Positions 1 to 5,981 of a stretch of 7,696 nt of DNA are shown here, one piece after another; position 1 is the first letter of the stretch; the number at the start of each line of letters is the position of its first letter. The DNA comes from an uncultured Eubacteriales bacterium (GTDB taxonomy: Bacteria; Bacillota; Clostridia; Oscillospirales; Oscillospiraceae), in the NCBI GenBank assembly GCA_902477055.1, contig CABSFY010000094.1, positions 1-7,696 of the forward strand, read 5' to 3'. Under the pieces are notes generated by a model. That model was not told where the DNA came from. It did no database searches and saw nothing but the letters and a program-made list of their open reading frames with translations. The translations under genes and the position numbers were made by a program.

Positions 1-603
1 CTGCGTGTGGTGGATATTCTGGAAAAGGACGGCGTCGGGCTGAACCTGACCTATGAGGTCCGCATGGGCATCCTCGGCCACAGCCGCCACAGCCGCCTGC
101 CGGAGACGCTGGAGGGGCAGATTGTCCGTAAATCTGACCAGATTGCCTATATCAATCACGACATCGACGACGCGATGCGGGCGGGAATTCTGACGAATTC
201 TGACATTCCGCGCAAAATTGCCGACATCCTCGGCGACACCCACCGCGATCGCATCAATTCCCTCGTAACGAACATGGTGATGCACACGCTGAAAACCGGC
301 AAGCTGGCCATGGACCCGGAGGTGGACACGGCGATGGAGGCGCTGCGGGATTTCATGTTCGAGCGCGTCTATAAAAACCCCGTCGCCAAGGGCGAGGAGG
401 TCAAGGCGCGCCACATTTTGCAGGAGCTTTATACCTATTATATCAAGCATCCCGAAGCGCTGCCCGCTGATTTTCAGCCGCAGCTCAGCTTCGACGGCAT
501 GGAGCGAACGGTGTGTGATTACATTGCCGGAATGACGGATAAATATGCAATGTATAAGTTCGAAGATCTCTTCATCCCACTGGCGTGGCAGGTGCGGGGC
601 TGA
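1..603 (+). CDS. dgt: Deoxyguanosinetriphosphate triphosphohydrolase (dGTPase), C-terminal part
   Basis: Partial gene: the reading frame is open from base 1 to the TGA at 601-603, giving the last 200 residues, while family members are usually about 330-350 aa, so the start lies upstream. GTG codons at 7 and 10 are in frame but are not taken as starts because the homology is already under way. The family hydrolyses dGTP (often other dNTPs) to the deoxynucleoside and inorganic triphosphate, acting in the cytoplasm on nucleotide pools. The visible protein has the signature run LTYEVRMGILGHS, then SRLPETLEGQIVRKSDQIAY followed by INHDIDDA, the helix that carries the last metal-binding Asp of the HD domain. 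The earlier His and His-Asp ligands must lie upstream of the window. dnaG starts 31 bp downstream on the same strand, which suggests a shared transcript. The family call is firm; the exact nucleotide preference cannot be read from this part. Confidence 0.93.
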   Translation: MRVVDILEKDGVGLNLTYEVRMGILGHSRHSRLPETLEGQIVRKSDQIAYINHDIDDAMRAGILTNSDIPRKIADILGDTHRDRINSLVTNMVMHTLKTGKLAMDPEVDTAMEALRDFMFERVYKNPVAKGEEVKARHILQELYTYYIKHPEALPADFQPQLSFDGMERTVCDYIAGMTDKYAMYKFEDLFIPLAWQVRG

Positions 604-634
604 CTGCGTATAAACTTGAGAAAGGAGGGGCAAT

Positions 635-2389
635 ATGGCGTTTTCACCGGCTTTTTTGGACGAACTGAACCAGCGAAATCCCATTGAAGATGTCGTTAGC
701 CAGTACGTCGCGCTGACGCGGCGGGGGAGCAACCTGTTCGGCCTTTGCCCCTTCCACGGCGAAAAGACCGCTTCGTTTTCCGTTGCACCGGAGAAGGGCA
801 TTTTCTACTGCTTCGGCTGCCACAAGGGCGGCGGCGTGGTTAATTTCATTATGGAGATCGAGAACCTGTCCTATCCCGACGCGGTGCGCTTTCTGGCCAA
901 GCGCGCGGGCATGGAGGTCCCGGACGACGACGTTGAAAATTCGCAATATAAAAAGAAAGAGCGCCTCTGGGCGCTGTGTAAAAGCGCGGCGCGATTTTTT
1001 AACGAGCAGTTAAAAACCCCCGACGCTTCGGAGGCGCGGGCCTATGCGCTCAAGCGCGGGCTGTCGCCCTCGACCATTACGCGCTTCGGTCTCGGCTTTG
1101 CCCCGAACGCATGGACGGCCCTGATGGACGCGATGGTGGCCAAGGGCTACACAAAGCAGGAGCTGATGGAGGCCGGGCTGGTCCTGCAAAACCGTGACAA
1201 GGGAACGTTTTACGACCGCTTCCGCAATCGCCTGATGTTCCCGATCATCGATGTGCGCGGAAATGTCATCGGCTTCGGCGGACGCGTCATGGACGACTCG
1301 ACCCCGAAATATTTGAACTCGCCGGAAACGCTGATTTTTAACAAACGACGGAACCTTTTCGGCATGAACATCGTCAAAAAGTCGAAGCAGGGCTACATTA
1401 TCCTGACCGAGGGCTATATGGATGCCATCGCGCTGCATCAATACGGGTTTGACTGCGCGGTCGCCTCGCTCGGCACCTCGCTGACGCAGGAGCACGCGGA
1501 TATGCTGTCCAAATATACCAATGAAGTTGTGCTGACCTACGACGGCGACGAGGCCGGGCAGAATGCGACCCGCCGCGCCATTCCGATGCTGGAAAAGACG
1601 GGGCTGCGTGTGAAAATCCTGCGGATGCAGGGCGCGAAGGACCCGGATGAATTCCTGAAAAAATACGGCGCCGACCGCTTCAAGCTCCTGCTCGAAGGCT
1701 CTGAAAATCAGGCAGAATACCGCCTGCGTTCGCTGCAGATGCGCTACGACCTGACAAACGACGAGCAAAAGGTGCTGTTTGCAAAGGAAGCGGCGGACCT
1801 GATCTCGACATTTTCTACGAACGTTGAGCGCGAAATCTACGCGACCCGCGCGGCCGAGATGGCCGGGCTGACCCCGGAGGTCATGAAGATCGAGGTCAAC
1901 CGCGCTTACCGCCGCAGACAGGCATCGGAAAAGAAAAACCGCGAGAAAAAAGAGCTGGAGATCAACATCGCCCGCCAGCCCCGCCCGCGCGAGCTGCGCT
2001 ACGACAATCTCCGCAGCGCCGTTGCGGAGGAAGGGCTGCTGCGGATGGTGCTGCGTGAGCCGGCGTTGTTTGCCCGAACGGATGCACTGACGGCGCAGTC
2101 GTTCTCCGTCCCAATGTTCGGCGTGTGCTTCGCCCTGCTCAAGCAGCGCTGGCGCGAGGACCTTTCCGTCCGTCCGGATGTGCTGACCGACGCACTCAGC
2201 CCGGCGGAAATGGCGCATCTGACCGCCGTTTTACAGGAACCGGACCATCCGGTGTCGGAGGACGCGTTCGACGATTACGTCCGCGTGATCACGCAGGAGC
2301 ATCAGCGCACAAGCTTCTCCGGCGAGGCGCAGGACCTGCGCACGATTCAGGAACAATTACGCAAGAAAAAAGGCTATGGAGGTACATAA
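635..2389 (+). CDS. dnaG: DNA primase DnaG
   Basis: Full-length primase (584 aa, close to the usual size of about 600). It makes the short RNA primers for lagging-strand synthesis and works with the replicative helicase at the fork. The N-terminal zinc-binding CHC2 domain shows the ligands C38, H41, C59 and C62 (CPFHGEKTASF, then FYCFGCHKGG). The RNA polymerase domain has the conserved run PKYLNSPETLIFNKRRNLFG at about residues 224-243. The TOPRIM catalytic core has EGYMDAIALHQYG with Glu259, and YDGDEAGQNATRRA with D303 and D305. A charged linker rich in Lys, Arg and Glu (about 425-455) leads to the C-terminal helicase-interaction domain, which is poorly conserved in sequence as is usual. 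The ATG at 635 has a strong Shine-Dalgarno AAAGGAGGGG at 621-630. rpoD begins 1 bp after the stop, and the end of dnaG carries the rpoD ribosome binding site, so the two are probably translationally coupled. No key residue is missing. Confidence 0.98.
   Translation: MAFSPAFLDELNQRNPIEDVVSQYVALTRRGSNLFGLCPFHGEKTASFSVAPEKGIFYCFGCHKGGGVVNFIMEIENLSYPDAVRFLAKRAGMEVPDDDVENSQYKKKERLWALCKSAARFFNEQLKTPDASEARAYALKRGLSPSTITRFGLGFAPNAWTALMDAMVAKGYTKQELMEAGLVLQNRDKGTFYDRFRNRLMFPIIDVRGNVIGFGGRVMDDSTPKYLNSPETLIFNKRRNLFGMNIVKKSKQGYIILTEGYMDAIALHQYGFDCAVASLGTSLTQEHADMLSKYTNEVVLTYDGDEAGQNATRRAIPMLEKTGLRVKILRMQGAKDPDEFLKKYGADRFKLLLEGSENQAEYRLRSLQMRYDLTNDEQKVLFAKEAADLISTFSTNVEREIYATRAAEMAGLTPEVMKIEVNRAYRRRQASEKKNREKKELEINIARQPRPRELRYDNLRSAVAEEGLLRMVLREPALFARTDALTAQSFSVPMFGVCFALLKQRWREDLSVRPDVLTDALSPAEMAHLTAVLQEPDHPVSEDAFDDYVRVITQEHQRTSFSGEAQDLRTIQEQLRKKKGYGGT
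2378..2383 (+). promoter_or_regulatory. Ribosome binding site that fixes the rpoD start
   Basis: GGAGGT lies inside the last codons of dnaG, 7 nt before the ATG at 2391. An in-frame ATG also exists at 2376, but it overlaps this site and has no Shine-Dalgarno of its own at a workable distance. The start at 2391 is therefore preferred, and the apparent dnaG-rpoD overlap disappears. Confidence 0.8.
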
Positions 2390-2390
2390 C

Positions 2391-3518
2391 ATGGGAGAAA
2401 TGCAGAACACTACGAAAATGAACGAAAAACTGCAACAGCTTCTCGAACGCTCCATGAAGACCAAAAAGGTCACGTCGAAGGACCTGATCGACACGCTCGA
2501 TTCCATCGATGCCGACGAGCAGCAGACCGACATGATCTACGACGCACTGGAGGCGGCAGGGGTCGAAATTGACATTTCTGACGTGGTTGAAATGCTGGCA
2601 AAGCCGGAGGAGATGCTTCCCAGCGAGGAGGACCTCCAGCTGGTCGAGGAGGAAAAGCTCGTCGATACGGACGAGATCTCCGAGGCCATGAGCCTCAACG
2701 ACCCCGTGCGGATGTACCTCAAGGAGATCGGCAAGATTCCGCTGCTGACCCCGGACGAGGAACAGGCGCTGGCCCGCAAAATGGCCGAAGGCGACGAGGC
2801 GGCACATCAGAAGATGGTCGAGGCCAATCTACGGCTGGTCGTTTCCATCGCCAAGCGCTATGTCGGCCGCGGCTTGCCGCTGCTCGACCTCATTCAGGAG
2901 GGCAATCTCGGCCTGATTAAGGCCGTCAGTAAATTTGACTATACCAAGGGCTATAAATTCTCCACCTACGCGACATGGTGGATCCGACAGTCTATCTCCC
3001 GAGCCATCGCCGACCACGCGCGGACCATCCGCATTCCGGTGCATATGGTCGAAACGATCAACCGCGTGTCCCGCGCCTCGCATGAGCTGGTGCAGGAGCT
3101 GGGCCGCGACCCGTCGCCGCAGGAGATCGCTAAGCGGCTGCATCTGCCGGTGGAAAAGGTCGAGGAGATCATGCGTGTGTCGCAGGAGCCGATCTCGCTG
3201 GAAACGCCGGTGGGCGAGGAGGACGACAGCCATCTGGGCGACTTCATTCAGGATGAGGATGCCTACGAGCCTGCCGATGCTGCGTCCTACGCGCTGCTGC
3301 GGGAGCAGCTTGCCGACGTGCTTAAGACGCTGACCCCGCGCGAGGAGAAGGTCTTGCGCCTGCGCTATGGTCTAACCGACGGGAAAATGCATACATTGGA
3401 GGAGGTCGGCGAGGAGTTCGACGTTACGCGTGAGCGTATCCGCCAGATCGAGGCCAAGGCTCTGCGCAAGCTCCGCCACCCGTCCCGCTCTAAGGTGCTC
3501 AAGGACTTCTTAAATTAA
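2391..3518 (+). CDS. rpoD: Primary sigma factor RpoD/SigA (sigma-70, group 1)
   Basis: Housekeeping sigma factor of 375 aa that directs RNA polymerase to -35/-10 promoters. Domains in order: a short acidic region 1.1 (about 12-65, LLERSMKTKKVTSKDLIDTL onwards); region 1.2 (102-134, DPVRMYLKEIGKIPLLT); region 2 (about 140-214), with EANLRLVVSIAKRYVGRGLPLLDLIQEG for core binding and FDYTKGYKFSTYATWWIRQSISRA for -10 recognition and melting; region 3 (about 215-285); and region 4 (about 300-375), ending in the helix-turn-helix VTRERIRQIEAKALRKLRHPSR, which contacts the -35. The near-perfect region 2.4 and 4.2 motifs identify the primary sigma rather than an alternative one. It is short compared with E. 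coli RpoD because it lacks the large non-conserved insert, which is normal in Firmicutes. It lies 1 bp after dnaG, in the classical dnaG-rpoD order. No convincing intrinsic terminator follows it before the acpP promoter. Confidence 0.98.
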   Translation: MGEMQNTTKMNEKLQQLLERSMKTKKVTSKDLIDTLDSIDADEQQTDMIYDALEAAGVEIDISDVVEMLAKPEEMLPSEEDLQLVEEEKLVDTDEISEAMSLNDPVRMYLKEIGKIPLLTPDEEQALARKMAEGDEAAHQKMVEANLRLVVSIAKRYVGRGLPLLDLIQEGNLGLIKAVSKFDYTKGYKFSTYATWWIRQSISRAIADHARTIRIPVHMVETINRVSRASHELVQELGRDPSPQEIAKRLHLPVEKVEEIMRVSQEPISLETPVGEEDDSHLGDFIQDEDAYEPADAASYALLREQLADVLKTLTPREEKVLRLRYGLTDGKMHTLEEVGEEFDVTRERIRQIEAKALRKLRHPSRSKVLKDFLN

Positions 3519-3568
3519 ATGTAACGAAATACATTGGGCGAATTACACCGGCCGCTGAAAATTTTTTC

Positions 3569-3596
3569 TTGACATTGTGCGAAAAAAACGTATCAT
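3569..3596 (+). promoter_or_regulatory. Sigma-A promoter of acpP
   Basis: A perfect -35 TTGACA at 3569-3574 and a -10 TATCAT at 3591-3596 (5 of 6 consensus) are separated by 16 bp that include an A-rich run. A T-rich stretch (3562-3568) precedes the -35. The predicted transcription start near 3603 leaves a short leader of about 27 nt before the acpP ATG. This is the strongest promoter-like sequence in the window, fitting the high expression expected for acyl carrier protein. Confidence 0.85.
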
Positions 3597-3629
3597 ATGT
3601 CTAGAGAGAAATGAACGGAGGCAACGAAT

Positions 3630-3863
3630 ATGTACGACCGTATCAGAACCTACCTTTCGCAGCAGCTTGACATTCCCGTCGAGGAGATCAGCCGCGACAC
3701 GACGTTTGAGAGCCTGCATCTGGACTCGCTGGACATGATGGAAATGATCATGGACATGGAGGAGGAGCTTGGCGTTGACTTCGAGATGGAGGGCGAAATG
3801 AAGCTCGAAACCATCGGCGACCTTGCAGACTTCATCGAGGATAAGCTCGCGGAGATCGGCTGA
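3630..3863 (+). CDS. acpP: Acyl carrier protein
   Basis: Small acidic protein of 77 aa, the normal ACP length. It carries acyl intermediates of fatty acid synthesis as thioesters on a 4'-phosphopantetheine arm. The attachment serine is Ser33 in the DSLD motif, within LHLDSLDMMEMIMDMEEELG. Helix II is typical of type II ACPs, though unusually rich in Met (six between residues 36 and 52). The acidic C-terminal part, ETIGDLADFIEDKL, matches the usual helix IV region. The ATG at 3630 has GGAGG at 3617-3621, 8 nt upstream, and sits behind a near-consensus promoter. There are no fab or pls genes beside it here; the neighbours are rpoD upstream and the SRP RNA 22 bp downstream. It could serve a specialised pathway instead of bulk fatty acid synthesis, but the housekeeping-type sequence and strong promoter favour the general ACP. 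Confidence 0.94.
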   Translation: MYDRIRTYLSQQLDIPVEEISRDTTFESLHLDSLDMMEMIMDMEEELGVDFEMEGEMKLETIGDLADFIEDKLAEIG

Positions 3864-3874
3864 GCAGCCAAACT

Positions 3875-3880
3875 TAGAAT
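3875..3880 (+). promoter_or_regulatory. Possible -10 element for the SRP RNA
   Basis: TAGAAT (5 of 6 to TATAAT) ends 6 nt before base 3886-3887, exactly where the outer duplex of the SRP RNA begins, so it could give a transcript starting at the base of that stem. No good -35 is seen 16-18 bp upstream (that region is the end of acpP) and there is no TG extension. Readthrough from the acpP promoter is an equally good explanation. Confidence 0.35.
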
Positions 3881-3885
3881 TGAAT

Positions 3886-4185
3886 TTTCGGCCCATGATA
3901 AGGTCGCACTAGTCGGGGAGATAGCGGTGCCCTGTAGCCTGCAATCCGCTACAGCAGGGATGAATTCCCGCACCCGGGTATTGCGTTGTGCCGCTGTCCG
4001 AATAAGCGGTGTTGAGGGGTCGGTCTTACGCAACGGGCTCCCGTGAACCATGTCAGGCGGGGAACCGAGCAGCATTAAGTGGATCTGTCCGTGTGCCGTA
4101 AGCAAGCCGATCCTGAGCTGGCTGTTCGGGAAACGGGTGTGGCGCGTATTCAAATGCGGGTGTGCGATCTTATCATGGGCCGAAA
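3886..4185 (+). ncRNA. ffs: Signal recognition particle RNA, large bacterial type (scRNA/4.5S-like)
   Basis: RNA scaffold of the signal recognition particle; it binds Ffh and docks translating ribosomes at the membrane via FtsY. Domain IV is clear: TGTCAGGCGG, a GGAA tetraloop (4061-4064), CCGAGCAGCATTAAGTG; the CAGG and AGCAG strands form the Ffh-binding internal loop. The Alu domain is near 3915-3970, with GGGGAGATAGCGGTGCCCTG and helix 4 formed by CCTGC (3938-3942) and GCAGG (3954-3958). This makes it the long Bacillus/Clostridium type. The ends pair strongly: 3886-3902 with 4169-4185 form 17 perfect pairs, continuing as 3903-3909 with 4162-4168 including one G-U. By comparison with the B. 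subtilis RNA (271 nt mature, trimmed by RNase III), the inner seven-pair helix is probably helix 1 of the mature RNA (about 3903-4168) and the outer 17 pairs a precursor stem. Exact ends are not determined. Open frames on either strand here are shadows. Confidence 0.95.
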
Positions 4186-4190
4186 TCTAA

Positions 4191-4350
4191 GGAAACTCTG
4201 AAGAAATCGTCTGCGGCCTCCGGCGGAGCTTTTTCGCCAATTCGTCGCTTTGGAAAACTTGAAATACACAAAGTATTCCTGCGTTTTCCAAATCTCGACT
4301 TGACAAAAAATCTCTCGCCGCCCGCTCTTGCCGATTTCATCAGAGCTTCC
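4191..4350. mobile_element. 160-bp near-palindromic MITE-like element with CTAA flanking repeats
   Basis: The left end GGAAACTCTGAAGAAATCG (4191-4209) and the reverse complement of the right end (4332-4350) match at 17 of 19 positions. Both ends are bordered by CTAA (4187-4190 and 4351-4354), consistent with a 4-bp target duplication. The whole element is a single imperfect palindrome centred at 4270.5: TTTGGAAAAC (4249-4258) pairs perfectly with 4283-4292, and AATAC (4263-4267) pairs with GTATT (4273-4277) around the loop ACAAA. The arms between are partly complementary. No coding region lies inside, so if mobile it depends on a transposase elsewhere. GGAA-starting ends and a YTAR-type 4-bp target are known for the IS5 group, so an IS5-related MITE is the best guess. 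It could instead be a dispersed structured repeat of another origin. Confidence 0.72.
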
Positions 4351-4367
4351 CTAATACAACAGGCAAG

Positions 4368-4395
4368 ACCCCTGCGGATGATCCGAGGGGTTTTT
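4368..4395 (+). terminator. Intrinsic terminator, probably the original SRP RNA terminator
   Basis: ACCCCT (4368-4373) pairs with AGGGGT (4386-4391), and CGGA (4375-4378) with TCCG (4382-4385), around the loop TGA with one bulged G (4374). The stem runs straight into TTTTT. This is a strong rho-independent terminator. With the MITE removed it would lie about 18 nt after the end of the SRP RNA duplex. Confidence 0.9.
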
Positions 4396-4407
4396 ATATT
4401 GCCCCAG

Positions 4408-4442
4408 AAAGCACAGCGGGTCAGGGACTTGCCGTGCTTTTT
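4408..4442 (+). terminator. Second intrinsic terminator in tandem
   Basis: AAAGCAC (4408-4414) pairs with GTGCTTT (4434-4440). After one A/C mismatch, GCGGGTC (4416-4422) pairs with GACTTGC (4426-4432) using two G-U pairs, closing on the loop AGG. The stem is followed by a T-rich run (TTTTTCTTT from 4438). It is 12 nt after the first terminator and insulates the symporter gene from the acpP-SRP RNA unit. Because both arms have A/T tracts, some function on the - strand is possible, but no - strand gene faces it. Confidence 0.8.
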
Positions 4443-4504
4443 CTTTGCCTGTCCGCATAGAATGAAGCGCGGCGGCTTTGGCTGCGGAGCTTTTGTAAGG
4501 TGGG

Positions 4505-5884
4505 ATGGGGATGGAGGCTTGGATTTCGCGGGTCGGCGATGCGGCTTGGGGCTGGCCGACGATGGCGTTGTTCCTAGGCGTGGGGCTGCTGTTCACCGTG
4601 CGGCTGCGCGGAGTGCAGATGCGGCGGCTGGGGCAGGCGCTGCGATCGATCTTCTCGCGCGAGGAGGGGAGCGGCATCAGTCCGTATGCGGCGCTGTGTA
4701 CCGCGCTGGCCGCGACCATCGGGACGGGGAATATTGTCGGCGTGGCAACGGCCCTGTCTGCGGGCGGGCCGGGGGCGCTGTTCTGGATGCTGCTTTCGGC
4801 GGTGCTCGGAATGGCAACGCAGTATGCCGAGGGCTATTTGGCGGTAAAATATCGGAAAAATGGGAAAAACGGCTGGTTCGGCGGGCCATTTTGCTATATC
4901 GAATATGGCTTGGGCGAAAAATGGAAGTGGCTGGCAAAGACCTTCGCCGCCACCGGTGCGCTCGTCGGCATCCTCGGCGTCGGGACGGTGACGCAGGTCA
5001 ACAGCATCACGGACGCTGCGGACGGCTTCTTCGGCGGCGCGATACTGACGCTGTTCGGGCGGGAGTATTCGGTCGTGAAGGTCGTTAGCGGACTGCTTGT
5101 CACGGCGGCCTCGGCGCTGGTGCTGCTCGGCGGGATGAAGCGCATCTCGCTCGTGTGCGAAACGCTGGTGCCGGTGATGTCTGCGATCTATATTCTTTGC
5201 GCCGTGCTGGTGCTGGGGCGCTTTGCCGACCGAATCCCGGCGGCTATTTCGCTGATTTTCCGCAGTGCCTTTGCGCCGCGTGCCGTTCTTGGCGCGGCAG
5301 CGGGCATTTCGGTCCGGACGGTGCTGCGGATGGGTATCGGACGGGGCGTTTTTACGAATGAGGCGGGTCTTGGTTCCTCGCCCATTGCCGCCGCATCGTC
5401 GAACTGCCGCGAGCCGTTCCGGCAGGGGCTGATCTCGATGACCGGGACGTTCATCGACACGATCGTCATCTGCACCATAACGGGCCTGTGCCTCGTCGTG
5501 ACCGATGCGTGGCGGATGCCGCTTGAGGGCGGGGCGATTACGGATTACGCGTGGCGTGTCGCGCTGCCGTGGGGACAGGGACTGTCGTCGTTTTTGCTGA
5601 TGGTCTGCCTGGTGCTGTTCGGTTTTGCGACGATCCTCGGCTGGAATTTCTACGCCGAGAGTTGTCTGTCCTATCTGATGGGTGAAAATCAGCGATGGCT
5701 GACGCTGTACCGCATCGGTTATCTGGCGGCGATTGCTGCCGGGCCGTATCTCACGGTCAACGCGGCGTGGGAGCTGGCTGACATTCTCAATGTCGTAATG
5801 GCGCTGCCGAATCTCACGGCGCTGCTGCTCCTGCAAAATACCGTCGTGACCGAAACGCGTGCGGCGCTGCGGCGGAGCAAATAA
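4505..5884 (+). CDS. agcS: Alanine/glycine:cation symporter, AgcS family
   Basis: Integral membrane transporter of 459 aa that imports alanine or glycine with Na+ (or H+). The family signature is present: the helix ATIGTGNIVGVATALSAGGPGA (about residues 70-91), then ATQYAEGYLAVKYR near 104-117, and GRGVFTNEAGLGSSPIAAASS at about 279-299, a highly conserved substrate/ion-site region. About ten hydrophobic segments are spread along the protein, and length is typical (about 450-490). There is no cleavable signal peptide; the first membrane segment begins near residue 17. The start is slightly uncertain: ATG at 4505 lies 4 nt after AAGG (4497-4500), and the next ATG at 4511 is about as well placed, giving a protein two residues shorter. 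Two terminators upstream and a new promoter downstream suggest a single-gene transcript, but I see no convincing promoter in 4443-4496. Substrate choice between alanine and glycine cannot be read from sequence alone. Confidence 0.95.
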   Translation: MGMEAWISRVGDAAWGWPTMALFLGVGLLFTVRLRGVQMRRLGQALRSIFSREEGSGISPYAALCTALAATIGTGNIVGVATALSAGGPGALFWMLLSAVLGMATQYAEGYLAVKYRKNGKNGWFGGPFCYIEYGLGEKWKWLAKTFAATGALVGILGVGTVTQVNSITDAADGFFGGAILTLFGREYSVVKVVSGLLVTAASALVLLGGMKRISLVCETLVPVMSAIYILCAVLVLGRFADRIPAAISLIFRSAFAPRAVLGAAAGISVRTVLRMGIGRGVFTNEAGLGSSPIAAASSNCREPFRQGLISMTGTFIDTIVICTITGLCLVVTDAWRMPLEGGAITDYAWRVALPWGQGLSSFLLMVCLVLFGFATILGWNFYAESCLSYLMGENQRWLTLYRIGYLAAIAAGPYLTVNAAWELADILNVVMALPNLTALLLLQNTVVTETRAALRRSK

Positions 5885-5908
5885 TTTCGATATTATGTAA
5901 ATTTGTTG

Positions 5909-5937
5909 TTGAAATCTCGAAGGGCTTATGGTAAATT
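5909..5937 (+). promoter_or_regulatory. Extended -10 sigma-A promoter of the MBOAT operon
   Basis: -35 TTGAAA (5909-5914) and -10 TAAATT (5932-5937) are 17 bp apart, and TG at 5929-5930 immediately upstream of the -10 gives an extended -10. The predicted start is near 5944, leaving a leader of about 38 nt before the GTG start. The surrounding 5885-5950 is markedly more AT-rich than the coding sequence. Confidence 0.75.
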
Positions 5938-5981
5938 GAGAGCATAGAATTGTCGCAGTCTGACGGAAGTGAGGGAAGTCC

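Noticed and set aside
1010..2218. Long - strand open frame (402 codons) opposite dnaG
   Set aside because: It is antisense to a fully conserved primase, lacks recognisable domains, and is a shadow caused by GC-rich codon bias.
3519..3568. Possible terminator after rpoD
   Set aside because: Only GTAA/TTAC and a short CGGCCG palindrome are present before the T-run at 3562-3567; no stable stem adjoins it.
3650..4153. - strand open frame covering acpP and the SRP RNA
   Set aside because: It overlaps two well-supported genes and has no ribosome binding site or recognisable protein family.
4218..4234. CTCC-GGC-GGAG followed by a T-run as a terminator immediately after the SRP RNA
   Set aside because: The stem has only four pairs and a three-base loop, and it lies within the palindromic element; the hairpins at 4368 and 4408 are far stronger.
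4300..4305. TTGACA resembling a -35 box inside the palindromic element
   Set aside because: No -10-like sequence occurs 15-19 bp downstream (the region is CGCCGCCCGCTC), so it is not a promoter on its own.
4458..4463. TAGAAT as a -10 for the symporter gene
   Set aside because: No reasonable -35 lies 16-18 bp upstream, where the arm of the second terminator sits; the promoter of this gene remains unidentified.
4162..5088. Open reading frame of 308 codons running from the SRP RNA through the MITE and terminators into the symporter
   Set aside because: It crosses an RNA gene, a palindromic element and two terminators, and its second half is an Arg/Gly-rich out-of-frame reading of the symporter gene.
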